This document shows, one piece after another, positions 18,367-26,848 of a DNA stretch of 64,000 nucleotides. Within the stretch, counting starts at the first letter, position 1. Each line of letters begins with the position of its first letter. Both the position numbers and the translations under genes were made by a program. Location: assembly GCA_937958105.1 (NCBI GenBank), contig CALFXJ010000037.1:1-64000 (forward strand), written 5' to 3'. Below the pieces are notes generated by a model that worked only from the letters and a program-made list of their open reading frames with translations, ran no database searches and was not told the origin of the DNA. This DNA is from an uncultured Cellvibrio sp. (GTDB lineage Bacteria > Pseudomonadota > Gammaproteobacteria > Pseudomonadales > Cellvibrionaceae).

Positions 18367-19224
18367 ATGTCAGAATCCCTCACCATCGCCGTTTGTCTAC
18401 GTCTTGCACAACAGCTGACGGCGGTGAGCGAATCACCGCGACTGGATATTGAAATTCTGCTCGCCCACATCCTGCAGAAAGAGCGCACCTTTTTGTTTAC
18501 CTGGCCAGAAACTGCATTAACCCGCGAACAGGAAGATCAATTCACGGCGGCATTTGAACGGCGCCTGGGTGGTGAGCCGGTAGCGCACATCATTGGCCAA
18601 CGGGAATTCTGGTCTCTGCCGTTGTTCGTCAACAACACCACGCTGATTCCCCGACCCGATACCGAACTGCTGGTTGAAACCATCCTCAATCTGTTTGCCT
18701 CAGACATGCACAATCAGCCACGTCAGGTGCTCGATCTGGGCACGGGCACGGGTGCCATTGTGCTGGCGCTCGCCCATGAAAAAAAACACTGGCATTGCCT
18801 GGGTGTGGATAATCAACCGGACGCTGTGCAACTGGCGCAGCGCAACCGTGACCACCTGCAATTGCACAATGTGACGATCAGGCAGAGCGACTGGTTTACG
18901 GCTGTGGACCAGACTGATTTTGATGTGATTGTCAGTAATCCTCCCTATATCGCTGCGGATGATCCCCATCTGCAACAGGGGGATGTACGTTTTGAACCTT
19001 TAAGCGCACTGGTTGCCGACAATCAGGGTTTCCGCGATATAGAAAATATTGTGCAGCAGGCCAAACATTATCTGCTGCCCAATGGCTGGCTGCTGATCGA
19101 ACACGGTTATCAACAAGGGCTGGCGGTGCGCAGACTGTTTGAACAATCCGGTTACGCCGCCATCCAGACCTTGAGTGATCTCGGTGGAAATGAGCGGGTT
19201 ACCCTGGGCAAGAAAGCAGGCTGA
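18367..19224 (+). CDS. prmC: Release factor glutamine methyltransferase
   Basis: PrmC (285 residues) N5-methylates the GGQ glutamine of RF1 and RF2 using S-adenosylmethionine. The SAM loop VLDLGTGTGAIVLAL lies near residue 120 and the glutamine-binding NPPY motif in VIVSNPPYIAADD near 188. An N-terminal helical domain precedes it (RLDIEILLAHIL). Downstream moeB starts after 6 nt. Ribosome site weak; start chosen by family length. Confidence 0.95.
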   Translation: MSESLTIAVCLRLAQQLTAVSESPRLDIEILLAHILQKERTFLFTWPETALTREQEDQFTAAFERRLGGEPVAHIIGQREFWSLPLFVNNTTLIPRPDTELLVETILNLFASDMHNQPRQVLDLGTGTGAIVLALAHEKKHWHCLGVDNQPDAVQLAQRNRDHLQLHNVTIRQSDWFTAVDQTDFDVIVSNPPYIAADDPHLQQGDVRFEPLSALVADNQGFRDIENIVQQAKHYLLPNGWLLIEHGYQQGLAVRRLFEQSGYAAIQTLSDLGGNERVTLGKKAG

Positions 19225-19230
19225 TTTATC

Positions 19231-19983
19231 ATGATGAACGACCAGCAACTATTGCGTTACTCACGTCAGATAATGCTTGAAGATATTGATATCGACGGGC
19301 AGGAAAAACTGTTGGCCGCGCGCGTTCTGATTGTCGGACTCGGTGGACTGGGCTCGCCGGTGTCGATGTACCTTGCGGCTGCCGGTGTCGGTCACCTGGT
19401 GCTGGCAGACTTTGATGAGGTGGATCTGTCGAACCTCCAGCGGCAGATCGTCCACACAGAAGCGCGCATCGGCATCAACAAAGCCGTCTCTGCCGCTGCT
19501 ACTCTGCGCGAGTTAAATCCCGCAACACAGATCACCTGCGTAGAACAGCCGCTTGATGCAGAGCGGCTGGATGAGTTGTTGAAGCAGGTCGACGTTGTAC
19601 TGGACTGTACCGATAATTTTGCTACACGTTTTGCCATCAATGCTGCCTGTGTCAAAGCCAGAATTCCCCTTGTATCCGGCGCCGCGATTCGCATGGAAGG
19701 TCAGGTGGCGGTATACGATCTGCGCGACGAAAACAGTCCCTGTTATCGCTGCCTGTATGAAGAAAGCGAGGAAGATTTAACCTGTGCCGCCAACGGCGTT
19801 CTCGCACCGCTGGTGGGGGTGGTTGGCTCGATGCAGGCGGTAGAAGTGATCAAACTGATCGTGGGATTTGGCTCATCCCTGAAAGGCCGCCTGCTGTTAT
19901 TCGACGCCCGCCATTCGCAATGGCGTGAGATGAAATTGCCTAAAGACAGCCAGTGCCCGGTTTGCTCGGTGCGGAATGGGTGA
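19231..19983 (+). CDS. moeB: Molybdopterin-synthase adenylyltransferase MoeB/ThiF/HesA-type E1 enzyme
   Basis: A 250-residue E1-like enzyme that adenylates the C-terminal Gly-Gly of a sulfur-carrier protein (MoaD or ThiS). It shows the nucleotide loop VLIVGLGGLGSPVSMYLA near residue 35, the Arg/Asp-rich DLSNLQRQIVH, DCTDNFATR, and two zinc-binding CxxC pairs (CYRC near 170 and CPVC near the end). Gene position after prmC is the common gammaproteobacterial place for moeB; sequence alone cannot exclude ThiF as the functional role. Confidence 0.88.
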   Translation: MMNDQQLLRYSRQIMLEDIDIDGQEKLLAARVLIVGLGGLGSPVSMYLAAAGVGHLVLADFDEVDLSNLQRQIVHTEARIGINKAVSAAATLRELNPATQITCVEQPLDAERLDELLKQVDVVLDCTDNFATRFAINAACVKARIPLVSGAAIRMEGQVAVYDLRDENSPCYRCLYEESEEDLTCAANGVLAPLVGVVGSMQAVEVIKLIVGFGSSLKGRLLLFDARHSQWREMKLPKDSQCPVCSVRNG

Positions 19984-20036
19984 GGCAGGTGTGTGAGGTG
20001 GATGTTTTTTTGTGGTGATTTTGGGAGATGGCGAGA

Positions 20037-20196
20037 TGTCGGATTACGCTGCGCTAATCCGACCTACAAAATCACTGGTATTGGAGAATTTTGGGAGGGT
20101 GTCGGATTACGCTGCGGTGCAGCTAATCCGACCTACAAATGACTTGCTCCGCGCGGTCTCACGGCGTAGGTCGGATTAGCGCAGCGTAATCCGACA
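20037..20196. repeat. REP-like palindrome cluster, three copies
   Basis: Copies at 20037-20067 and 20100-20136 (TGTCGGATTACGC orientation, the second with a 6-nt longer loop) and 20165-20196 (opposite orientation). They occupy the space between the convergent moeB and adenosine kinase genes, with no other feature seen there. As in other clusters, copies lie outside genes and face each other. Confidence 0.9.
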
Positions 20197-20276
20197 CATA
20201 CTCATTAAGACACCTGCTCCCAAATCAATCCACCCAACACCCACTCAACCTGAAGCAATCCACCATTAAAAAATCC

Positions 20277-21272
20277 TTATTTAAAAAACGCTTCCTTAAG
20301 CTCGTGGTGCTGCTCTGCTTTCAGGCGTGGACCAAACTGGGAAACGACTTTGGCGGAGGCGAAGTTGGCGAAATCGCCGGCGGTGCGGTAATCGTAGCCG
20401 TGAGTAATCGCGTATAGGAAAGCTCCGGCAAACATATCGCCCGCACCGTTGGTATCAACAGCTTCGGTGGGGTAGGCCACGGTGGTAAATAAATTCTCGC
20501 CATCGAACACAAAGGCGCCGTCTGCGCCGCAGGTGATCGCAAACGTTTTGCAATAATTTTTCAGTGCTTCAATGGCGTGATCCAATGAATGGGTCTGGGT
20601 AAAGCCCAGCGCTTCATCGCGATTGCAGAACAACAGATCAACACCCTCGCCGATCATCTCCAGCAAACCCTCCCGGAAAAACTGCACCATGGCTGGATCA
20701 GACAGGCTCAACGACGTACGCGTGTTGTTGGCCTCGGCCATCCTGCGCAGCTCGATCGCGGCAGCGCGGCCGGTAGGCGAAGACACCAGGTAGCCTTCGA
20801 TGTAGACATATTCAGCAGCGGCGATGGCCGCGGGCTGTAATTCCTTGACGGAGATAGTCTCACTGATGCCGAGGAAGGTATTCATACTGCGTTCAGCGTC
20901 CGGGGTTATCATCACCAGGCATTTGCCGGTGATGCCGTCGGCTACCGGCAGGTGAGTTGGATAATCAACGCCGGCATCTTTGATGTCCTGCAGATAAAAG
21001 CGGCCATTGTCATCGTTCGCAACTTTACAGGAGTAAAAGTTGTCGCAGCCGAAGTAGCTGGCGGCGATGATGGTATTTGCGCCGGAACCGCCGCTGGCTT
21101 TGTGCGCAACCTGATGTTCGGCCAGGTAATCGATCAATTGTGCCTGACGCGGCTCATCTACCAGTGTCATCACACCCTTGGCTACCGCCATGGCGGTGAG
21201 GTCGCTGTCTTGGACGGTGATTTCGGTATCAACCAGTGCGGCGCCTATGCCGTAGATGTGGTAATGAGTCAT
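20277..21272 (-). CDS. PfkB-family adenosine kinase
   Basis: A 331-residue ribokinase-family enzyme. The first signature is ASGGSGANTIIAASYFG around residue 58 and the second, with the catalytic Asp and anion hole, is DTNGAGDMFAGAFLYAI near 278. The overall sequence resembles bacterial adenosine kinases (adenosine to AMP), but the PfkB family includes ribokinases and fructokinases, so the substrate is likely and not proven. It stands alone, divergent from mrcB, with 139 bp between the two starts. Confidence 0.8.
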   Translation of the reverse strand: MTHYHIYGIGAALVDTEITVQDSDLTAMAVAKGVMTLVDEPRQAQLIDYLAEHQVAHKASGGSGANTIIAASYFGCDNFYSCKVANDDNGRFYLQDIKDAGVDYPTHLPVADGITGKCLVMITPDAERSMNTFLGISETISVKELQPAAIAAAEYVYIEGYLVSSPTGRAAAIELRRMAEANNTRTSLSLSDPAMVQFFREGLLEMIGEGVDLLFCNRDEALGFTQTHSLDHAIEALKNYCKTFAITCGADGAFVFDGENLFTTVAYPTEAVDTNGAGDMFAGAFLYAITHGYDYRTAGDFANFASAKVVSQFGPRLKAEQHHELKEAFFK

Positions 21273-21411
21273 GGGAGCCTCTTATAGCTTTCAGGAAGGG
21301 TGGCCGCGCATTATGCAAAACGACCGGAGCAGATGCAAAACCGGTGATTGCGTGTCGCAATCGGCGTAAACTAGCGCCCCCTGTTGTTTAACTCGTATGT
21401 AAGACTTGCTG

Positions 21412-23754
21412 ATGACCAAACGCCGTACAGTTTCCCGCAGTAAAAAATCATCCCCACCCAGCAAACCCCCGCGTCATGGTTGGGCGTTGTTTCGCCTCTG
21501 GTTGTTCTACAGCGTTCTGGCTGTTGTGATACTGCTCGCCATCTGGACTTTGTATCTCGACGTCGTGGTGCGCGCGAAATTTGACGGAAAAAAATGGGCC
21601 TTGCCTGCGCGGGTCTACTCCCGCCCGCTGGAGCTTTATGAAGGGCTGGCGCTTACCCCGTCCTTGTTTGAGCAGGAACTGCAGGCCCTGGGCTACCGCG
21701 GGGTCAGCAATCTGGGGGCGCCCGGCCAGTATGTAAAACGCTCGGCCGGCAGCTCACAGGTGACGTATCAGGTTCACAGCCGCGGCTTTGACTTCTGGGA
21801 TAAACGCGAAGAAGCACGGCGCTTCAGTGTCACCATCGGCGAAGAACACGTACTGCATCTGCGCGATCTGGCGGGTGCGGACATGCCGCTGATGCGCCTC
21901 GAACCCGAAGAAATCGGCGGAATTTATCCGGCGGAAGCGGAGGACCGGCTGCTGGTACGCCTGTCGGACCTGCCGCCGCTGCTGGGCGAAACCCTGCTGG
22001 CGGTGGAAGACCAGCATTTCCTTGATCACCACGGCGTAGCGCCGCTGTCGATCCTGCGCGCAGCTTTCGTCAACATGCGTGAAGGTGAAGTGGTGCAGGG
22101 CGGCAGTACGCTCACGCAGCAGCTGGTGAAAAACTTTTACCTGACCCGGGAGCGCCACCTGCGCCGCAAGGTTCAGGAAGCCATCATGGCGGTGTTGCTG
22201 GAGATTCACTACACCAAGTCGGAAATCCTCGAAACCTACATCAACGAGGTCTTCCTGGGCCAGAGCGGGCCCCGGGCGATTCACGGTTTTGCGCTCGCGT
22301 CACAGCATTATTTCCGTCAGCCGCTGGCCGAGCTGAACACCGAGCAGGTGGCGCTGCTGGTGGGGCTGGTTAAAGGAGCTTCCTATTACAACCCCTGGCG
22401 CAATCCAGAGCGGGCCAAGAAACGGCGCAATCTGGTGCTGACAGTCATGCATCAGCAGCAATTGATCGACGATAAAGAGCTGAAGCGTGCCCAGGCTGCG
22501 CCACTGGGGGTGGTCGAGCAGGCCGACACCAGTATGGTTACTTATCCGGCGTTTGTGGCGCTGGTAAAACGGCAGTTGCAGCAGGATTACCAGGAAGAGG
22601 ATCTGCGCAGCGAAGGCCTGCGTATCTTTACCAGCCTGTCGCCCATGGTGCAGCGTCAGGCCGAGGCGGCGCTGAATCAGCGTCTGCGCCAGCTGGAGCA
22701 GCGCCACAACGTGAAGGATCTGCAGGGCAGTATGGTCGTAACCTCGGTGGGCGGGGGCGAAGTGCTGGCGCTGATCGGCGATAAAAATCCGCGTTTCGAG
22801 GGCTTCAACCGCGCGCTGGATGCCCGCCGGCCCATCGGCTCCCTGATCAAACCCTTCGTATATCTGGCCGCTTTGGAGCAGCCCCGGTCTTACCACCTCG
22901 GCACCATCATCAGTGATGAGCCGGTGACGGTGAAGGGCGGTGACGGCAAGCTGTGGGAACCGAAGAATGTCGACTCCGTCAGTCACGGCGATGTCCCCAT
23001 GTATCAGGCTCTGACTCACTCCTACAATCAGGCCACCGCGCGCCTGGGGATGCAGCTGGGGCTGGAAACCGTCTATGACACGGTGAAGGCAGCAGGCTAC
23101 AGTGGGCGTATTCCCGGTGTGCCATCCATGCTGCTGGGCTCGGTGGACATGTCCGCGTTCGAAGTGGCGGGTATTTATCACACCCTGGCGGCGGAAGGTG
23201 TCTACACGCCTCTGCGCTCGATCCGTGAAGTACTGACCGCCGATGGCCAGCCCCTGCGGCGTTACCCGCTGGAGCTGGAGCAGCGTTTCTCGCTGGAGAG
23301 CACCTTCCAGCTGCAATACGCCCTGCAGATGGTATTGCGCGAAGGTACCGGGCGCAGCGTCTACAATCAGTTCCCGGAGTCGCTGCCGCTGGCCGGTAAA
23401 ACCGGTACCACCAACGACCAGCGTGACAGCTGGTTCGCAGGCTTCAGTGGTGAACATCTGGCGGTTGTCTGGCTGGGGCGGGATGACAACAGTGCAACGC
23501 CGCTCACCGGCTCTGGCGGAGCGCTTCAGGTGTGGGCCGACCTCATGCGTCAGCTGCCGACCCGGGGGGTGAACATGCAGCCACCGGCGGGTGTGAGCTT
23601 TGACTGGATTGACTCAAAGACCGGCCGGCTTAGCGCGGAACATTGTGATGGCGCTGTCTGGCTGCCGTTGCGTGAAAGCCAGCGCCCGACAGAACAAAGT
23701 GACTGTACCCTCAAGAACAATGGGCGCCGGTGGTGGCAGCGGCTGTGGAATTAA
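21412..23754 (+). CDS. mrcB: Bifunctional penicillin-binding protein 1b
   Basis: PBP1b (780 residues from ATG 21412; a TTG at 21406 is less likely). It has a basic cytoplasmic N terminus, one membrane helix (LFRLWLFYSVLAVVILLAIW), a UB2H-like region, and a GT51 glycosyltransferase with EDQHFLDHHGV and GGSTLTQQLVKNFYL. The transpeptidase domain follows: active-site GSLIKPFVYL (SxxK), SYN in THSYNQAT and KTGTTND. It polymerises and crosslinks peptidoglycan and is normally activated by the lipoprotein LpoB. The small TPR lipoprotein encoded next may be related to cell-wall functions, though it does not look like LpoB. Confidence 0.95.
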   Translation: MTKRRTVSRSKKSSPPSKPPRHGWALFRLWLFYSVLAVVILLAIWTLYLDVVVRAKFDGKKWALPARVYSRPLELYEGLALTPSLFEQELQALGYRGVSNLGAPGQYVKRSAGSSQVTYQVHSRGFDFWDKREEARRFSVTIGEEHVLHLRDLAGADMPLMRLEPEEIGGIYPAEAEDRLLVRLSDLPPLLGETLLAVEDQHFLDHHGVAPLSILRAAFVNMREGEVVQGGSTLTQQLVKNFYLTRERHLRRKVQEAIMAVLLEIHYTKSEILETYINEVFLGQSGPRAIHGFALASQHYFRQPLAELNTEQVALLVGLVKGASYYNPWRNPERAKKRRNLVLTVMHQQQLIDDKELKRAQAAPLGVVEQADTSMVTYPAFVALVKRQLQQDYQEEDLRSEGLRIFTSLSPMVQRQAEAALNQRLRQLEQRHNVKDLQGSMVVTSVGGGEVLALIGDKNPRFEGFNRALDARRPIGSLIKPFVYLAALEQPRSYHLGTIISDEPVTVKGGDGKLWEPKNVDSVSHGDVPMYQALTHSYNQATARLGMQLGLETVYDTVKAAGYSGRIPGVPSMLLGSVDMSAFEVAGIYHTLAAEGVYTPLRSIREVLTADGQPLRRYPLELEQRFSLESTFQLQYALQMVLREGTGRSVYNQFPESLPLAGKTGTTNDQRDSWFAGFSGEHLAVVWLGRDDNSATPLTGSGGALQVWADLMRQLPTRGVNMQPPAGVSFDWIDSKTGRLSAEHCDGAVWLPLRESQRPTEQSDCTLKNNGRRWWQRLWN

Positions 23755-23764
23755 TACCTGTCCC

Positions 23765-23795
23765 GCAGGTCGGATTAGCGCAGCGCAATCCGACC
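23765..23795. repeat. REP-like palindrome, single copy
   Basis: One copy with the GCAGGTCGGATTAGCGCAGCGCAATCCGACC sequence pattern (one base changed in each flank) just after the mrcB stop. It separates mrcB from the small lipoprotein gene and could act as an mRNA-stabilising hairpin. Confidence 0.85.
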
Positions 23796-23942
23796 GCCGC
23801 GCGCAGATAAGGGCATCGGCTCCCACAGCAATCTCGATGCGCGCCCGCCGCCAGGATCGCCTAAACTGCCTGACGATGATCGGGGGATGCTCCCCCACTG
23901 CCCGTACAACAGACCCAGAGATAAATCTGCAAGGAATCTACC

Positions 23943-24431
23943 GTGAATAAATCCTTCTCCCTCCTGTTCGTCAGCGGCCTGCTCAGCCTGATGGCCGGCT
24001 GCGCCAGCACCACCTACGATCTGCCTCCCGTCACCGACAGCGATGCCAGCGACGCAGATGGCACAGTGCAGACCTATCCCGCTGGCGAACCTGCGCCCTC
24101 CATGGAAAGCATTGACCCTGAGCTGTCAACGCCGGCGCCGGTTCCCGCCCAGCCCGCCACCAATCCGGCCGTGGTGAGTCTCACCAATCGAGCCCGCGCC
24201 CAGTACAACACCCGCGATTACCAGACCGCGATAGCCACCGCCGAACGTGGCCTGCGCATCGATCGGCGCTCACCTGAGCTGTATCTGATCATCGCCCAGA
24301 GCTACGTACAGCTGGCGATGCCCCAGCGTGCAGAGCAATTCGTCCAGCAAGGGCTGCGTTACAGCCAGGCCGGGTCAGCGGTAGCCGATGCCCTCCAGCG
24401 CGTAAAAGACGCGATTGCCACAGGGTTCTGA
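23943..24431 (+). CDS. TPR-containing lipoprotein
   Basis: A 162-residue protein starting at GTG 23943, supported by AAGGA about 8 nt upstream. Its signal peptide ends LMAGC (Cys20), so it is a lipoprotein. A Pro/Ala/Ser-rich linker (residues 25-75) leads to one or two TPR-like helices (RAQYNTRDYQTAIATAERGL, LYLIIAQSYVQLAMPQRAEQ). It follows mrcB and may be part of the same transcript, suggesting a cell-envelope partner, but function is unknown. Confidence 0.8.
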   Translation: MNKSFSLLFVSGLLSLMAGCASTTYDLPPVTDSDASDADGTVQTYPAGEPAPSMESIDPELSTPAPVPAQPATNPAVVSLTNRARAQYNTRDYQTAIATAERGLRIDRRSPELYLIIAQSYVQLAMPQRAEQFVQQGLRYSQAGSAVADALQRVKDAIATGF

Positions 24432-24438
24432 CGATAAG

Positions 24439-24456
24439 CCGCGCCTTTCGGCGCGG
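24439..24456 (+). terminator. Hairpin just after the TPR lipoprotein gene
   Basis: CCGCGCC-TTTC-GGCGCGG is a 7-bp GC stem with a 4-nt loop, 8 nt after the stop codon. No T-run follows (AACTGATCAAC), so it may stabilise the mRNA end or serve as a weak, factor-assisted stop. Confidence 0.5.
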
Positions 24457-24568
24457 AACTGATCAACTTATAGCTGAACCTCATCACGCAAACCTGTTTA
24501 TTGCCAATCAATTTAACCAGGGCGCCCCAAAAACTGGCGAAATGCCCTTGCCGGGTAATACTTAAGAT

Positions 24569-24691
24569 AACTGGTGGCCGCATCCAACGATGCGTGGCCC
24601 GCACCGGTTGGAATTGCTCTAAGCCAGTTGGACTCCCTTTATTTGTACTCTAGTATGGTCTTCTCCGGCGCTCTCGAGCGCCGGCTTTTTT
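24569..24691 (+). ncRNA. Candidate structured small RNA upstream of tRNA-Pro
   Basis: No gene fits here, yet the stretch contains a long stem (AACTGGTG at 24569-24576 pairs with CACCGGTT at 24602-24609; inner GCC/GGC and GCATC/GATGC pairs close a CAAC loop) and ends in an intrinsic terminator at 24665-24691. A second site, CCAGTT at 24624-24629, could pair instead with AACTGG at 24569-24574, giving two alternative folds. Two TTGGA segments lie in the single-stranded part. No convincing promoter was found, so the 5' end is unknown, and it does not match any small RNA family recognised here. It might instead be the tail of the lipoprotein transcript. Confidence 0.4.
24665..24691 (+). terminator. 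Intrinsic terminator before tRNA-Pro
   Basis: CCGGCGCT-CTCG-AGCGCCGG forms an 8-bp GC-rich stem with a tetraloop (24665-24684), followed by C and seven T residues. This is a textbook rho-independent terminator and isolates tRNA-Pro from upstream transcription. It implies a transcript arriving from the left. Confidence 0.85.
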
Positions 24692-24722
24692 ATGCGAAGA
24701 AAAAATATTTTGCTCAAGGCCA

Positions 24723-24750
24723 TTTACAGCGCAGCCGCGATCGTTATAAT
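24723..24750 (+). promoter_or_regulatory. tRNA-Pro promoter
   Basis: -35 TTTACA (24723-24728), 16-bp spacer and consensus -10 TATAAT (24745-24750), followed by a GC-rich discriminator (TTCGCGC). A strong sigma-70 promoter with a GC-rich discriminator is typical of stringently controlled tRNA genes. It starts transcription about 20 nt before the tRNA. Confidence 0.85.
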
Positions 24751-24776
24751 TTCGCGCTGGCCTCACAGGCCATTGT

Positions 24777-24853
24777 CGGAGCGTAGCGCAGGCCGGTAGC
24801 GCACCTCGTTCGGGACGAGGGGGTCGGAGGTTCGAATCCTCTCGCTCCGACCA
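24777..24853 (+). tRNA. tRNA-Pro (anticodon CGG)
   Basis: A 77-nt cloverleaf: acceptor CGGAGCG/CGCTCCG, D arm GCGCAGGCCGGTAGCGC, anticodon arm CCTCG-TTCGGGA-CGAGG with anticodon CGG, variable loop GGGTC, T arm with GGTTCGAATCC and encoded ACCA end. It stands alone with its own promoter and terminator. Confidence 0.97.
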
Positions 24854-24866
24854 GAATCCCGCCAAT

Positions 24867-24905
24867 AAGCCCCAGAATGTCAATTTGATGTTCTGGGGCT
24901 TTTTG
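24867..24905 (+). terminator. tRNA-Pro terminator
   Basis: AAGCCCCAGAA (24867-24877) pairs with TTCTGGGGCTT (24891-24901) around a 13-nt loop, followed by a T-rich run. It starts 14 nt after the tRNA end. Confidence 0.85.
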
Positions 24906-25219
24906 TTTTCTGGGGTGTTGCATCGAAGAATGCTGAAGGCAAGGTATCTCTTCAAAAACTAATCAGTACCCAATAATCAATCTTCATTCAACAACAGAAA
25001 TTACAGGAGGCATTGCCTGTAACGCCGTGCGTGCATATGAACGAAAAAGAGAAAGTCAGTTTTTAACGAATGGGTTCTAGATAGAAGAGGGCTTATATTT
25101 ACCATGCGCTTGCATGATGCTCAGGTTGAAGTGGATTTAAGTATCAAAAAATAACTGGATTTCCTCAAAAAATTTATCTTGTAAATCACACGGTCCATCC
25201 CTGGACAAACTAAAAAGTA
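24906..25219. other. AT-rich non-coding stretch
   Basis: About 310 bp between the tRNA-Pro terminator and the DUF378 gene. It is AT-rich with several short A/T runs and no open frame, tRNA or repeat that can be supported. No sign of an integrated element adjoining the tRNA 3' end was seen. Confidence 0.5.
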
Positions 25220-25501
25220 TCAAGACGTTTTGCCAGACATCTTCGTGCAAGCAAATATCATCCATACCGCAGACAGCCCGACAAGTGAATAGACAATTCT
25301 GCTGATTGCACTCATCTCACCAAAGATGGTGGCGACGAGGTCGAGGTTGAACAGGCCGACGAGGCCCCAGTTGACGCCGCCGATGATGATCAGGGCCATC
25401 GCAATCCAGTCGATGGTGCTCAGGCGGCTTTTGCTCAGGCTGTTGACCCGTCTGTCAGGGGTGTAGCGTCTTTCGGCGGGATGGGTGTTGATAGTGGCCA
25501 T
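25220..25501 (-). CDS. DUF378 small membrane protein (YuzA-like)
   Basis: A 93-residue protein with a charged N-terminal third (RRYTPDRRVNSLSKSRLS) and two membrane helices: STIDWIAMALIIIGGVNWGLVGLF and the stretch around residues 70-86. The I-GG-NWGLVGLF motif defines DUF378. The start is firm, with AAGGAG 7 nt upstream. Function is unknown; the longer than usual basic N terminus is notable. Confidence 0.85.
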   Translation of the reverse strand: MATINTHPAERRYTPDRRVNSLSKSRLSTIDWIAMALIIIGGVNWGLVGLFNLDLVATIFGEMSAISRIVYSLVGLSAVWMIFACTKMSGKTS

Positions 25502-25913
25502 TTATTATCTCCTTCAAGATTACTGTTAACCCTACATCCTGCGTTGCGAGTAATTAACGCGGTGTGTGCCCTGCCGATGCAATCCCCATACCCTGGCATT
25601 CTTTTCTCTTTTTTGTTGCGATCCACACGTGTTTAACTGTCACCCGAGCGGTAACGCGGGATTTATGCGAAGCATGCTTGCAAAAGTTACATCACGGGTT
25701 GAAAGAAGTGCGGATTGGTTCACGGTAGCTGTCGGAGATGCCGCACGCATTGGCGTGTCTGATTTGTGGGTACATTCGTTGTTTACTGGTGAAAAACACC
25801 CGTTCGATTGGTGCGAATTTCACATTGACTGGCAGCGGATGTTGTATATTGCGGCGGATTAATTTTTAATCGCTGCTTCCGTTTCTAATAATGTCTAATC
25901 GAAGGAGAATGTT
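25502..25913. other. Intergenic region between DUF378 and PepSY genes
   Basis: About 410 bp between divergent genes. It should hold both promoters. A plus-strand open frame (25566-25862) is visible but has no ribosome site, signal or recognisable motif and looks accidental. No repeats were found. Confidence 0.45.
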
Positions 25914-26180
25914 ATGCGCAAATTTCTGTTAACCGCTTTGATTGCTCTGAGTCCCGTTGCCTTTGCCGGTCCTGAGTGTACAACTGCCGATAAGGCTGAG
26001 TGGCAGGATAAGGATCAATTCCAGGAGAACCTCAAGGCGCAGGGTTACGAGATCAAGAAATTCAAGATCACCGATGGTAACTGCTACGAAATCTATGGTT
26101 GGAACAAGGACAAGCAAAAGGTAGAGATCTATTACAACCCGGTGAGCGGTGCTGTGGTTAAAGAGGAAATCGAAGACTGA
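25914..26180 (+). CDS. Periplasmic PepSY-domain protein
   Basis: An 88-residue protein with a signal peptide (MRKFLLTALIALSPVAFA) and a single PepSY-like domain: ENLKAQGYEIKKFKITDGNCYEIYGW and VEIYYNPVSGAVVKEE. AAGGAGA precedes the ATG. Its stop codon overlaps the start of the next gene (TGATG), which encodes a cytochrome b561-type protein. PepSY proteins with cytochrome b partners are common in small respiratory or redox modules, so the two probably work together. Confidence 0.88.
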   Translation: MRKFLLTALIALSPVAFAGPECTTADKAEWQDKDQFQENLKAQGYEIKKFKITDGNCYEIYGWNKDKQKVEIYYNPVSGAVVKEEIED

Positions 26181-26710
26181 TGAGTGCTGCAACCGAAAAA
26201 CTCTGGGACCCGCTGATCCGCGTGTTTCACTGGTCACTGGTGTTCATCTTCTTCGCCAATTATTTCTTCAATGAGGAGGGCGATGATTGGCATCAGTGGC
26301 TGGGATATGCCGCCGTTGTGTGGCTGGCGATACGTTTTTTCTGGGGTTTTTTCGGGCGCGGTGCGGCGCGCTGGGCGGATTTTTTTCCAACGCCCACGCG
26401 TCTTGCTGAGCATACCCGGGCGTTGGTGCGCGGTCAGCCATACCATCGCATGGGCCACTCGCCACTGGGTGGATTGGTCATGATTCTTATGATGCTGTGT
26501 TTTCTGGGGCTGGGCATTACCGGATACATGATGGAAGAGATTGACTACTTCTGGGGTGAGGATTGGGTGGAGAATCTGCATGGCTGGATTGCCAATACCT
26601 TACTGGCGCTGGTGATTGCGCATGTGCTTGCCGCGCTGTTTGAAAGCTATCGTCTGAAAGAGAATCTGCCACTGTCCATGGTGACTGGCAAGCGCCGCAA
26701 GCTCGACTGA
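26180..26710 (+). CDS. Cytochrome b561-family membrane protein
   Basis: A 176-residue integral membrane protein with four predicted helices. Histidines placed for two b hemes are in LIRVFHWSLVF, DWHQWLGYAAV, ENLHGWIANTLL and VIAHVLAAL. It resembles the COG3658 cytochromes that transfer electrons between membrane quinols and periplasmic acceptors, and the b-type subunit of Ni/Fe hydrogenase. It is translationally coupled to the PepSY gene. The electron partner cannot be told. Confidence 0.87.
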   Translation: MSAATEKLWDPLIRVFHWSLVFIFFANYFFNEEGDDWHQWLGYAAVVWLAIRFFWGFFGRGAARWADFFPTPTRLAEHTRALVRGQPYHRMGHSPLGGLVMILMMLCFLGLGITGYMMEEIDYFWGEDWVENLHGWIANTLLALVIAHVLAALFESYRLKENLPLSMVTGKRRKLD

Positions 26711-26714
26711 TTCT

Positions 26715-26754
26715 GGCTGTAACTGAGTTTTCAGTTATAGCCGCTCCGCTTTTT
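26715..26754 (+). terminator. Probable terminator of the PepSY-cytochrome operon
   Basis: GGCTGTAACTGA (26715-26726) pairs with TCAGTTATAGCC (26731-26742) with one G-U pair and a four-base loop. Five T residues follow at 26750-26754, after a 7-nt gap. The gap makes it weaker than a standard terminator. Confidence 0.6.
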
Positions 26755-26848
26755 CGCACTACTCTTCATTTCTCGCTCGCTCTTTTACGGCATATAATTT
26801 GTCGCACTAAAAAAATCATATCGTGAGCGTCCTGAGCGGAGAGAGATT

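Noticed and set aside
24574..24786. 70-codon plus-strand frame over the terminator
   Set aside because: It reads through the intrinsic terminator and the tRNA promoter; not coding.
24777..25219. Integrated element at tRNA-Pro
   Set aside because: No integrase and no repeat of the tRNA 3' end seen downstream within the window.
25566..25862. 98-codon open frame on the plus strand
   Set aside because: No ribosome site, signal or recognisable motif; lies in a promoter region. Not called as a gene.
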